From a candidate division SR1 bacterium (GTDB lineage: Bacteria > Patescibacteriota > JACMRA01): a stretch of 64,000 nt of DNA. The position numbers and the translations under genes were made by a program. The stretch is from positions 1-64,000 of the forward strand of contig JACMQI010000036.1 of the NCBI GenBank assembly GCA_014377045.1, written 5' to 3'. Within the stretch, counting starts at the first letter, position 1. Every line of letters begins with the position of its first letter. Under the pieces are notes generated by a model, which was given only the letters and a program-made list of their open reading frames with translations, ran no database searches and had not been told where the DNA came from. Below, piece by piece: positions 1 through 8,802 of the stretch.

Positions 1-7
1 AAAAAAA

Positions 8-289
8 ATGCATATGTTTGGCTCTATAAAAAGATTTTTCCTAAGCAAATTACAACCCATTAGTTTCTACAAAAAATTACTTAACGATCCAAGAACTCGT
101 ATCTTTACTATCATTTTTACTCTTATATATCTCGTCAATCCTTTCGATGTTATACCTGACTTTATCCCCGTAATAGGTTGGATCGATGATCTAGCACTTA
201 TTGCAATTTTGACCGAAAGCCTGATCCAAAAAAACAGAGAAAAGAAAAGAAGCAGCGTAGATGCAAAAAGTTTTAGGAGTAATAGATAA
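8..289 (+). CDS. DUF1232 small membrane protein
   Basis: A 93-residue protein whose centre (residues about 28-70) matches the DUF1232/YkvA-type domain: an NDPRTR lead-in, a hydrophobic helix, then the family core NPFDVIPDFIPVIGWIDD and a second hydrophobic stretch. The C-terminus is basic. The function of DUF1232 proteins is not established. Only seven A residues precede the first ATG, so the true start could lie beyond the window. The downstream neighbour is convergent. The family call is firm; the function is unknown. Confidence 0.8.
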   Translation: MHMFGSIKRFFLSKLQPISFYKKLLNDPRTRIFTIIFTLIYLVNPFDVIPDFIPVIGWIDDLALIAILTESLIQKNREKKRSSVDAKSFRSNR

Positions 290-403
290 GCTTAAAGCTA
301 GATCTAAGAACAATATGACTGTATAATTGTCGCAATATAATAGGTTTTTGTACGGCTATGATTTTTTTGATTTATTTTTGTAATAATGTAATAATAAATG
401 TAA

Positions 404-436
404 GTAGGTTTATATATTTATCCTACAATATTTTTT
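404..436 (+). terminator. weak intrinsic terminator after the DUF1232 gene
   Basis: A short inverted repeat (GTAGG at 404-408, CCTAC at 422-426) is followed by a run of seven T at 430-436. The five-pair stem is weak. It lies between convergent genes, where a terminator is expected. Confidence 0.4.
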
Positions 437-448
437 TAAAATAGTTAC

Positions 449-1339
449 TTACGCGTTTATACCTGGAAAGCCATCGGATACCAACATCGTCAAATCTAGT
501 CTAACCACAACAAATTCAAAGTTAATCTGTTTTTGTAGGTCATATATCTTTTCTTGATTATCTCCGAGTAAGCATACTACAGTAGCCATAATATCTGCTG
601 TCAGGGTATCTTTAGCTATTACGAATGAGCCAAAGTCAGCTTTGCTATCTGTGTTTTGTGGGTTGAGAATATGTCCGAACTCTTCCCCAGTTTTAGAATC
701 TTTCCAAGTTCGCCTTCTATTTGATGAACAACCCAAAGCTTGATTTTGAAGATCGATCCTACCCAACTCATACCCAGGGGCAAAAGGATGCTCTAAAATT
801 ATTTCATGGGATGTGTCACCCGCAACATAAATATCGCCTCCACCATTTATCATAAAATGATTTAAGTCTAGCTTTTCACAAAATATTTTGGCTAATTTAT
901 CTACCAGATACCCCTTGCCATATCCTCCAAAATCGATATTACCTTGTCCACTTAGCTCTACTTTATGAAGATCTACGTATAGCAAATCATCGAAGGATGA
1001 CACCCTCTCAAGCTGCCCTTTGTTTTGAAACGAATAATTAGTATCATACCCACGATTTTCCAATATATGACCGATTGCAGGATTAAATAGACCTAAAGTT
1101 TTATTATAAAACTCTTTACCGATTGCTAACAGTTCCAGCAATTCTACCGAGGGATTAACTAGTTCTCTATGCCTATTTAACAATGAAATCTGAGAGTCAG
1201 TTAAAAATCTCGAGTAAGCTCGTTCAAATCTTTGTATCTCTTGGATGATAATGTTTTGATAATACTCACTTGATTCATTACCGTCATAAATCTGAAACCA
1301 CCAATACGTACCAACACCTTTTACCCCATCAATAAGCAT
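449..1339 (-). CDS. apbE: FAD:protein FMN transferase (ApbE)
   Basis: Known ApbE enzymes use FAD to attach FMN covalently to a Thr of extracytoplasmic FMN-binding domains. The 296-residue sequence has the family landmarks: DFGGYGKGYLVDKL (around residues 136-149) and MINGGGDIYVAGD (around 163-175), then a C-terminal part with HILNPQ and a DTLTADIMAT segment typical of the Mg-binding region. No cleavable signal peptide is obvious. It starts 6 bp after the stop of its likely substrate, the FMN-binding protein, and is third in an operon with the membrane reductase. The supported inference is that it flavinylates that neighbour. Confidence 0.92.
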   Translation of the reverse strand: MLIDGVKGVGTYWWFQIYDGNESSEYYQNIIIQEIQRFERAYSRFLTDSQISLLNRHRELVNPSVELLELLAIGKEFYNKTLGLFNPAIGHILENRGYDTNYSFQNKGQLERVSSFDDLLYVDLHKVELSGQGNIDFGGYGKGYLVDKLAKIFCEKLDLNHFMINGGGDIYVAGDTSHEIILEHPFAPGYELGRIDLQNQALGCSSNRRRTWKDSKTGEEFGHILNPQNTDSKADFGSFVIAKDTLTADIMATVVCLLGDNQEKIYDLQKQINFEFVVVRLDLTMLVSDGFPGINA

Positions 1340-1345
1340 AATTTG

Positions 1346-1903
1346 TTATACTTTAGCCTGCGATTGCACTTGAGAAATACCCTGCATAAAAGCATTGGTT
1401 GTAAGTGATGCACCGCCAACCGCATTAAGACTCAGAGAATCAATCTTTTTACCAATAGTGGCTGATTTAATCTTAGCTTCAAAAGCTGCTTGGTATTCAC
1501 GAGAATTTCTATTGGTAGCTGTATAGGTGTTTTTAAACTCAGTTATAACATCGCCTGTTAATCCAACCGAGGTATTAATTTTTTCAGTATTTCCTTCTGG
1601 CACACGATATGACAATGAAAAACTGTAAACTCCATCTTTATAAATATTGGAATTTTTTGGTACTAAAGAAGGTTCTATAGCTGGAGTTGAAACATTACTA
1701 TCTGGGGGTGAGATTTGTTTGACTGGCTTCATCGGCTCCATAATTGTCGGAGATGTTGCAGATTTGTCATTTGTAGCAATATCAGACATTATTATTGCAG
1801 TGCTATTTTGACTACTTAAAATACTAAAAATAAGTACAAAAGTGCTAATACCAAAAATAACAATAAAACTTACAATAATTATATTTCTTTTTTTAATATT
1901 CAT
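1346..1903 (-). CDS. membrane-anchored FMN-binding domain protein
   Basis: A 185-residue protein with an N-terminal membrane anchor (residues about 8-30), a Pro/Ser/Thr-rich linker (about 45-85) and a C-terminal FMN-binding domain. The domain ends with GGASLTTNAF, matching the flavinylation motif (S/D)G(A/S)(T/S)xT in which a Thr receives FMN from ApbE. It lies between a ferric-reductase-like membrane protein (26 bp upstream) and apbE (6 bp downstream). The inference is an extracytoplasmic one-electron carrier fed by the membrane reductase; the terminal acceptor cannot be read from sequence. Confidence 0.85.
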   Translation of the reverse strand: MNIKKRNIIIVSFIVIFGISTFVLIFSILSSQNSTAIIMSDIATNDKSATSPTIMEPMKPVKQISPPDSNVSTPAIEPSLVPKNSNIYKDGVYSFSLSYRVPEGNTEKINTSVGLTGDVITEFKNTYTATNRNSREYQAAFEAKIKSATIGKKIDSLSLNAVGGASLTTNAFMQGISQVQSQAKV

Positions 1904-1929
1904 AATATATTTTCTAAATTAGGTTTATT

Positions 1930-3252
1930 TTAATACGAAAATTTTTCTGTATAAATTTGGGATGTGTTGACTTTATTTGATTTGAGGATATCTACCATAG
2001 AAGTTATAAAATCAGGACTTCCACACAAAAAATACTGGTAATTATTTGCTAATTTTTGCCCTCCTATCAAACGCAGAAGTATATCTTTATCTATTCTATG
2101 ATATACAATATTTGACTTATTAACTCCCTCTTCTTGAGTAACAAATGCTGTATAATTTAGTCCCATAAGTGTCTTAAATTTGTCATGAAATAATATCTGA
2201 CTGCTTAGTTTATTTGAGTAAAGTAGTATAGTTTGATCATTACAAAATTTATTAATCACGTCAACAAATGGTGTAATACCGATACCTCCTGCAATTAAGA
2301 CTTTTGGCTTATCGTTGTGTGCTTCGCGCGTAAAAATTCCAAATGGCCCACTAAACATTACTCGACTACCTATGTCTAAATATTCCATTTTTTTTGTAAA
2401 AATTCCTGTAGTTTTTATCCCAATCGTGATCTGACCTGTATTTTCATCAAATTCCATAACTGAGAACGGATGAGATTCACCAAAATGCTTGATTTGCATA
2501 AATATAAACTGACCTGGAATTGCTTTGATACTCCTACCAGCTGGCTGAAAAACAAGAATAACGATATTTTCAGTAGGCTTTGATTTCGAAATTACTTTGT
2601 ATTTAGGTTTTAGCCAGCCAGCCCACTCCACTATCCTATAAATAACCAAAATTTGAAACAAGAATAAAAGTGCGAACCACAAAGTTTTAAGTCCTAGATA
2701 TTTGTTTAAATAAGTGCCGATACTATTTGCATGCAAAAAAGTCAAAAATAACATCGGATAAGATAGATAATGGATATATAGCCATGGGCGGTATTTTAGT
2801 CTGGATCGCAGTACTGCACTAGTCAAATAAATTACTAAAAATAATATAAAAGCAAACCTACCAACGGTAATATACACTTGAGTTTCAGTTGATAAATTTG
2901 GAACAAATAGCCAGTCTATACCTTCAAGATAATAAATCATTTCAAGAATTGGATGCACAAAGACTAACAATAAACCATATTTCCCAATCCATTTATGAAC
3001 TTTGAGTACCCAAATCAAGTCTGGTGTGATAAGCAAAACAAGAGATCTAATACCAAGCAGGAAGCTCCATACCAAAAGAATAGTACCTATTAATCCACTA
3101 ACATTTGCAGTGATAAATACGAATTTAGCCCAGAAATCTCCAGAATTTGTAATGGGTAAAACTTCAGAAAGGTTGATAAATAGTAGTAGAAAAGGTAAGG
3201 TAGTTGCTAAAATTAATCCTATGATTATCTTTCGGTCGAATCTATTTTGCAT
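1930..3252 (-). CDS. ferric-reductase-like transmembrane flavin oxidoreductase
   Basis: A 440-residue protein: an N-terminal region of about six membrane helices, then an FNR-like FAD/NAD(P)H module. Two helices carry His pairs spaced as in bis-haem ferric reductase/NOX proteins (HKWIGKYGLLLVFVH and HYLSYPMLFLTFLH). The cytoplasmic part has the FAD motif HPFSV and the nucleotide motif GGIGITPF, and ends with a CGSP segment and a C-terminal aromatic residue. It would move electrons from cytoplasmic NAD(P)H across the membrane. It is first of three co-oriented genes with the FMN-binding protein and apbE. Substrate is unknown: iron, quinone, oxygen or an extracellular acceptor are all possible. 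Confidence 0.87.
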   Translation of the reverse strand: MQNRFDRKIIIGLILATTLPFLLLFINLSEVLPITNSGDFWAKFVFITANVSGLIGTILLVWSFLLGIRSLVLLITPDLIWVLKVHKWIGKYGLLLVFVHPILEMIYYLEGIDWLFVPNLSTETQVYITVGRFAFILFLVIYLTSAVLRSRLKYRPWLYIHYLSYPMLFLTFLHANSIGTYLNKYLGLKTLWFALLFLFQILVIYRIVEWAGWLKPKYKVISKSKPTENIVILVFQPAGRSIKAIPGQFIFMQIKHFGESHPFSVMEFDENTGQITIGIKTTGIFTKKMEYLDIGSRVMFSGPFGIFTREAHNDKPKVLIAGGIGITPFVDVINKFCNDQTILLYSNKLSSQILFHDKFKTLMGLNYTAFVTQEEGVNKSNIVYHRIDKDILLRLIGGQKLANNYQYFLCGSPDFITSMVDILKSNKVNTSQIYTEKFSY

Positions 3253-3342
3253 ATTTGAATTATTATAAATAATCTTAATGTTTAGTTTATCTTAGTCAAA
3301 TGACTGTTAAATAAAACTATATAAATTAAAAACTATATATAA

Positions 3343-3371
3343 TTGACTATGCGTCATAACTGTGATATAAT
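3343..3371 (+). promoter_or_regulatory. promoter, near-leaderless, for the DUF3137 gene
   Basis: TTGACT at 3343-3348, a 17-bp spacer, and a perfect TATAAT at 3366-3371. The ATG at 3381 lies 9 bp beyond the -10 box, so the 5' UTR would be only about 2-3 nt. Confidence 0.75.
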
Positions 3372-3380
3372 TAGTAAAAT

Positions 3381-4244
3381 ATGACATTGCAAGATTTAGA
3401 AGACCATAGAAAAAAGCTAATTATTTCTAGTCAAATGATAGTGAGATGGTTTTTTGGACTAACTTTTATTACCATAGTAATAAATATTTGGCTTGCGCGC
3501 ACCAATCAAACTGGATGGGGACAATTAATCTTTGCTGTTAGTACAGTTATATTTGGTTATATATTATCAAATTTCATGAAAAAAAAAGATATATTTAATG
3601 AAAACTATAAAAAATTAATTATACCTGATATAATAGAGAAAATTTCCCCACAATTCTCGTATAGTCCAGAAAAATCAATCGATATAAGCATAATTCTAGA
3701 ATCAAAATTAGTCCTACCAGATTATACCGACTTTGGAGGCGAAGACCATATTATTTTCAAAACTTACGGTAATTTGCAAATATGTGAAGCTGTAATGGCT
3801 AAACATGTAAATAAAGATGATTATCAAGTTTATCTCAAAGGTCTTTTTGGCTATGCTACTTTTCCTTTTTCATTTGATGGAATAACAGTACTGCGACCAA
3901 AAAATTATCCTATAAAAACATTTAATGGAGAGAGAGTAAGATTGGAAAGTCCACGATTTATGGAAATTTGGGATATCGAAACTGATAATCAACTTGGTGC
4001 AAGAATGGCGCTAGGAACTGACATTATGAATAATCTGTTGCATCTAAATGATGCTATAAAAATACCTATATCAATTAGTTTTATAGCGGATAAGGTTTAT
4101 TTTGCTACTCTTGAGGATGGATCATTTTTAGAGCCAAGTTTTTACAACTCTGTGTACGATAATGAAAATATACAAAAATTTAGCATAGAGCTAAGCATTA
4201 TATATGATATTGTACAAACTTTCAAACTAAGACAAAGTAAGTGA
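3381..4244 (+). CDS. DUF3137 membrane protein
   Basis: A 287-residue protein with two membrane helices near the N-terminus (about 20-40 and 48-65), then a soluble domain resembling DUF3137: a segment around LESPRFMEIWDI followed by ISFIADKVYFATLEDGSFLEPS. The family is uncharacterised. Its last 18 bases overlap the 3' end of the convergent dnaE gene, so the two transcripts are antisense there. A strong promoter lies directly upstream. It ends in TGA. Confidence 0.75.
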   Translation: MTLQDLEDHRKKLIISSQMIVRWFFGLTFITIVINIWLARTNQTGWGQLIFAVSTVIFGYILSNFMKKKDIFNENYKKLIIPDIIEKISPQFSYSPEKSIDISIILESKLVLPDYTDFGGEDHIIFKTYGNLQICEAVMAKHVNKDDYQVYLKGLFGYATFPFSFDGITVLRPKNYPIKTFNGERVRLESPRFMEIWDIETDNQLGARMALGTDIMNNLLHLNDAIKIPISISFIADKVYFATLEDGSFLEPSFYNSVYDNENIQKFSIELSIIYDIVQTFKLRQSK

Positions 4245-7073
4245 GTTTGAGTTTAGCCCCAATCGATCTACTAACTGACCACCTATTTCATCCAGACAGC
4301 CTGCGAAGATCAGTGCCTCCAGTGACTTTTTACTAAAACCTTGAAAATGAGACATACGATCTAAAAAATCTTCTAAACTGCCAAATTTGCCATCTTTCTG
4401 GCGATTTTCGATCATAAACCTGATCACATCACTTCCCAAATTTTTGACCGAGCTTAGTCCATATCTTATAGTAGTATTATTTTCAATCTCGTATCCATCA
4501 AATGAATAGTTTACATCTGGTGGTTTGACTTCGATTCCTAGTTGCTCACATTCATTGATTGCTGCGGCTATTCTATCGAGCCTAGACCCTTCCGCCGTCA
4601 TGAGTGCAGTCATAAACTCTACAGTATAAACTGCTTTCATGTAAGCGGTCCAGTAAGCTACCATGCCGTAACTACTCGAGTGAGCTTTATTGAATCCATA
4701 TGCACCAAATGGGACCATCAAAGACCAAATATGCTCAGCTGTCTCTCTATCGAGATTAGAGTGACTTACACACCCGTCAACAAAAATAGGATGCTGAGAA
4801 TCGATAACCTCTTGAACTTTTTTACCCATACCTTTTCGGAGTACATCCGCTTGACCCCAATCATATCCCGCAAGTTCGATAGCCGTCATCAAAAGATCCT
4901 CCTGATAAACAAATATACCGTAGCTTGGTTCCATCCATTTTTCCATTTGCGGCACCAAATATTTGACCAGCTTTGGATTTTTCTTACGTTTTATATATTC
5001 TGGTATACTACCCATAGGACCGGGACGGTACAAAGCAACCATCGCCATCAAATCCTGCACTTTGGTTGGCTCAAGCTCTACAAGATACTTAGTCATGGCA
5101 ACACCTGAAAGCTGGAAAGTACCCATAGTTCTACCTTTCGACAAAACATCAAACGTTGCACTATTTTGCAGATCAATATTGAGCAAATCTATCTTGAGAT
5201 CACGTCTTTCTTGAGTTATTTTGATAGCATTTCCAAGAATTGCAAGATTTCGAATACCTAAAATATCGAGTTTTACAAGCCCCATTTTTTCGGCAGTTCT
5301 CATATCATACTGACAAATAATCATTTTGTGATCTGAATCCCATTGAAGCGGACAGTAATCAGTCATCTTAGTTGGAGAAATGATAACACCTGCTGCATGA
5401 CAACTCGAATGGCGATAATTTGCTTCTATTTTAATTGCCAAATCAATTACTTGTTTAACTTCGCTATCACGCTCATACACTTCTGCAAGTTCCTGTGAAG
5501 TTTCTAAAGCCCACTTAAATGTAGTTTTTTTACCTTGAGGGGCTATCGGAATGAGTTTACTAAGCTTGTCGCACTTATTGTAGCTGATACCTAGTGCCCT
5601 ACCCACATCACGTACACCCGCACGAGGAAGCATAGTTCCAAAAGTTATAATCTGACAAACCTGGGTATCTCCATACTTTTGAGTAATGTATTTGATTACC
5701 TCATCACGCCTATCATCAGCAAAATCACCATCTATATCAGGTGGAGAAGGTCTAAGTGGGTTAAGAAACCTTTCAAAAGGAATTGTATAAACTAGAGGAT
5801 CTAGGATATTGATAGAATTTAGAAACCCTACTAGTGATCCTGCAGCACTACCACGAGTGTTGGTCACTATACCGTTATCACGGCAAAATCTCATAATGTC
5901 ACCAAACACCAAAAAATAATCTGCGTAACCCTTAGTAATTATGATATCTAGCTCATATTCTATACGTGCAATATAATCTTTTACCGATTTTTCTCTGGTC
6001 CAATAGTCCAGCGAATATCCCAAAAGTTTACTGGTATCTGGTACCAACGTTTGTGCCAAAAGTTTTAATTCTTCAAATCTTGAATATGGATACTCTTTGA
6101 TGTAATCATCTTTTAATTTACTTGGTGAAAAATACGACACAAATCCCATGTATGTCTCCCATCGTAGCCGATCTGCAGGATTTTCACCCTCTTGCACTTG
6201 AAATTTAGGGAAAAAAGCATCATCTGCGTGTTTATCATAATTAGTAACGATTTCTATATTTATGCTATCCTCGATATCCTGTGTTTCAAAGGCTTCAGGC
6301 AAGTAATCAAACCACTCTCCAAGCTCCTCTTTGCTCGGTAAGTAATACTCACGCTGCAGCGATACCCCGCTAGCCCGCTTACCATCGCGAATAGCAAGTA
6401 CAATCTTAAAAACCTCCTCATCTTCTTTGTTGCAATACCTCGGTGCTGGCGATGCCACATATCTGACTCCCATTTCTTTACATATTTCAGCTAATTTAAC
6501 ATTGATTTTTTTTACCATTTCCTTTGTTTCATCAAAAATTGGAATTGCCAATTCAACAAGCAAGTTTGATACACCAATATACTCAACATATTTTTTTAAA
6601 ATTGATTTTGCATGATCATATTTCTCATATCGTATATTTGATACAAATTCACTATCATTACCAGCTACCACAATATACAGTTCTTGGCTTTCTTTAAGAT
6701 AGTTTTGTAAATCTATTAAATCTAAATGAGGTTTCTGTTCTTCTTTTTGAGTACGGGCTATACTAATAAGCTCAAGTAGCTGCCGATAGCCTTTTTCAGA
6801 CTTAGCAAGTAAAGCAATTTTGCTAAATTCACTATTACCAAAATTAGAATCAGAGTTTTTTGATAGATTTGGAAGTGCTGTAGTTACTCCAAGTATTGGC
6901 TTAATATCATGATTTTTACAATATTCATAAAATTCTACAAAAGCAGAGCCAGTATTCTCATCGGTGAGAGCTACGCTTGTATATCTTTTTTCCTTAGCAT
7001 TTTGAACTAATGCTGGTATTTTAGGCACAGCAGAAAGCAAAGAGTGATGAGAAAAGGATCGGGCTAGTAACAT
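4227..7073 (-). CDS. dnaE: DNA polymerase III alpha subunit, short form
   Basis: The replicative polymerase catalytic subunit. The palm motif PDIDGDF followed by DDRRDEV carries the two catalytic Asp, and KLDILGIRNL supplies the third. An RGSAAGSLVG segment and a C-terminal helix-hairpin-helix region are present. At 948 residues it is about 200 shorter than E. coli DnaE and stops after the HhH region, with no OB fold or tau-binding domain. The N-terminal PHP domain is eroded: the usual HxH and TDH motifs read SHHSLL and ALTDENT. I use the ATG at 7073: an in-frame ATG at 7097 lies inside the promoter spacer, while 7073 sits 6 bp after the -10 box. Clamp binding and the partner exonuclease cannot be judged here. 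Confidence 0.92.
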   Translation of the reverse strand: MLLARSFSHHSLLSAVPKIPALVQNAKEKRYTSVALTDENTGSAFVEFYEYCKNHDIKPILGVTTALPNLSKNSDSNFGNSEFSKIALLAKSEKGYRQLLELISIARTQKEEQKPHLDLIDLQNYLKESQELYIVVAGNDSEFVSNIRYEKYDHAKSILKKYVEYIGVSNLLVELAIPIFDETKEMVKKINVKLAEICKEMGVRYVASPAPRYCNKEDEEVFKIVLAIRDGKRASGVSLQREYYLPSKEELGEWFDYLPEAFETQDIEDSINIEIVTNYDKHADDAFFPKFQVQEGENPADRLRWETYMGFVSYFSPSKLKDDYIKEYPYSRFEELKLLAQTLVPDTSKLLGYSLDYWTREKSVKDYIARIEYELDIIITKGYADYFLVFGDIMRFCRDNGIVTNTRGSAAGSLVGFLNSINILDPLVYTIPFERFLNPLRPSPPDIDGDFADDRRDEVIKYITQKYGDTQVCQIITFGTMLPRAGVRDVGRALGISYNKCDKLSKLIPIAPQGKKTTFKWALETSQELAEVYERDSEVKQVIDLAIKIEANYRHSSCHAAGVIISPTKMTDYCPLQWDSDHKMIICQYDMRTAEKMGLVKLDILGIRNLAILGNAIKITQERRDLKIDLLNIDLQNSATFDVLSKGRTMGTFQLSGVAMTKYLVELEPTKVQDLMAMVALYRPGPMGSIPEYIKRKKNPKLVKYLVPQMEKWMEPSYGIFVYQEDLLMTAIELAGYDWGQADVLRKGMGKKVQEVIDSQHPIFVDGCVSHSNLDRETAEHIWSLMVPFGAYGFNKAHSSSYGMVAYWTAYMKAVYTVEFMTALMTAEGSRLDRIAAAINECEQLGIEVKPPDVNYSFDGYEIENNTTIRYGLSSVKNLGSDVIRFMIENRQKDGKFGSLEDFLDRMSHFQGFSKKSLEALIFAGCLDEIGGQLVDRLGLNSNSLTLS

Positions 7074-7079
7074 GTATTC

Positions 7080-7108
7080 AACATACAAAAAGTCCACTAT
7101 TCTGTCAA
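7080..7108 (-). promoter_or_regulatory. leaderless promoter of dnaE
   Basis: On the minus strand: TTGACA (7103-7108), 17-bp spacer, TATGTT (7080-7085), then six bases and ATG at 7073. The predicted +1 falls on the start codon, which excludes the upstream ATG at 7097. Confidence 0.75.
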
Positions 7109-7218
7109 TCTGATCAAAATTTACTGTAGTTGCAAATTAAGTTAAACTTAAATAATATTATTATTCATTTTAAAATTGACTATTCTAACAAAGTTATTGA
7201 GATTGAGACATAGAGTAT

Positions 7219-8565
7219 ATGACCCAACAACTTAAAAATATCGTAAATAGAATAATTGCCAATCAAAATACCACTGTTTATTTATTAGTAATTTGTACAA
7301 CTTTTTTTGCAAAATTTCTTGGAATGATAAAACAGCCCTATCTTATATCGAAACTAGGTGCTAGTGGAAGCGATCTTTTTCTTACAAGTGACAAACCTTC
7401 GCAAATTATTGCTGCATTTCTAGTTGGTGGAACAATTTATTCCTCGATCTTACCCTCGTTCACTATTTTTTATTCGAAAGAAAAAGAGGTTTACCAAGAA
7501 TATATAAAAACTATCGGTATAATTATTATTTTTTTAGTCGTTATTATAAGTTTATTTTTTGGCCTTACACTTGATAACTTATTACCATTTATCGTTGATA
7601 AAAATACTCTATCTAGATTAATTGCTGAAAATCAATACTTCAATTTTGCCCTTTCTTGTCGTATTTTATTAACTATACCTACTTTGATGGCAATCCAAAC
7701 TATCCTTGGAGTATATTTAAATCTTAAAAAAGAATTTTTTTGGTTCAATTTCTCTTCCGTTGTAACAAATTTTAGTATATTATGTGGTCTATTTTTATAC
7801 AATTCTTATTTAAATATTGCTATATTTTCTGCTTTTGGTTGGCTAATTTCGTGTTTCATTATTTTATTTGCATCTATTAAAAGTGGTTTCACACTTACTT
7901 TTTTTGATATGAAGAATAGTATAGCCAAACATAAATCTCATATTTTTGAAGCTTTGAAGCTTATACTTTCAAAAGTTTTTTTGTTAGATGTGACTGCAGT
8001 TGCACTTATTTTAATAGTACCGTACAAACAGTTTGAAGGTCAGATCGCCGCCTTTGATTTAGGGATTACCATACAAAATAGTTTAGTCTTTCTAATGCTT
8101 AGCTACAACTATGTTCTATTTCCTCAGCTCTCTTTAGATTTTCACAGCACAAACACTTCAGAAAAATTCCAACAAAATATCAAAAAACTTATAAAAATAA
8201 ACTTTATCATTGGACTTATTTGTATTATTTCAACTTTACTTCTTGGCCTTCTGATAACTTTTATACTTCAAAAAATAGGTAAAATAGGTGATTTAGGTGA
8301 TTATATTAGAAATATAATGTATCTTGGACTTCCAATAATACTATTAATCAGCTTTAAAGATATTGTGCTAAAATACTTACAGATTCAAAAGGATATTAAA
8401 ATTACGCAGTTTCTAAATCTATCATCATTAATATTATTAGGCTGTACTTTTTATTTTTTATTTTTTATAAAATTTGACAGTGGTTACGCATTAATGTTAT
8501 CGCTTCTTTTTTCATATTTACCTTGGATATATTATTTAGTAAAAAAAATAACCTTTAAAAGCTAG
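7219..8565 (+). CDS. murJ: MurJ/MviN-like lipid II flippase
   Basis: A 448-residue, very hydrophobic protein with about 12-14 predicted membrane helices. The N-terminal part (residues about 28-75) has the MurJ arrangement: a KFLGMIKQPYLISKLGASG loop, a D followed by aromatic residues, then FLVGGTIYSSILPSF, matching the family's LVGGA..SAFIPVF. It is somewhat shorter than typical MurJ (about 510). Known members flip lipid II, and the window's other wall genes fit that role. A wider MOP-superfamily exporter for another lipid-linked glycan is the main alternative. Confidence 0.75.
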   Translation: MTQQLKNIVNRIIANQNTTVYLLVICTTFFAKFLGMIKQPYLISKLGASGSDLFLTSDKPSQIIAAFLVGGTIYSSILPSFTIFYSKEKEVYQEYIKTIGIIIIFLVVIISLFFGLTLDNLLPFIVDKNTLSRLIAENQYFNFALSCRILLTIPTLMAIQTILGVYLNLKKEFFWFNFSSVVTNFSILCGLFLYNSYLNIAIFSAFGWLISCFIILFASIKSGFTLTFFDMKNSIAKHKSHIFEALKLILSKVFLLDVTAVALILIVPYKQFEGQIAAFDLGITIQNSLVFLMLSYNYVLFPQLSLDFHSTNTSEKFQQNIKKLIKINFIIGLICIISTLLLGLLITFILQKIGKIGDLGDYIRNIMYLGLPIILLISFKDIVLKYLQIQKDIKITQFLNLSSLILLGCTFYFLFFIKFDSGYALMLSLLFSYLPWIYYLVKKITFKS

Positions 8566-8802
8566 TAATGTTATATATAAAAGGCCTACAAATATGTTAG
8601 TAATAGAAAAGCCCTCGAGAAAAATATCTGAAGGTGTAGTTGTTTAGATAAATATCTTTTAAATGTAGAGAAACTCCATAAATCGCAAACATTCGTTACA
8701 ACAATATAACACTAGTACAAAAATAAGCATTTCTCAAGAGATGATTAGCATAATTTATTAAAAATTTATGACTTAAAATAGATTTTTAAAAGCTACTTAA
8801 AT

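Noticed and set aside
4542-5108. Plus-strand frames inside dnaE
   Set aside because: They lie opposite a well-conserved catalytic region of dnaE and have no start signal or protein-like motif.
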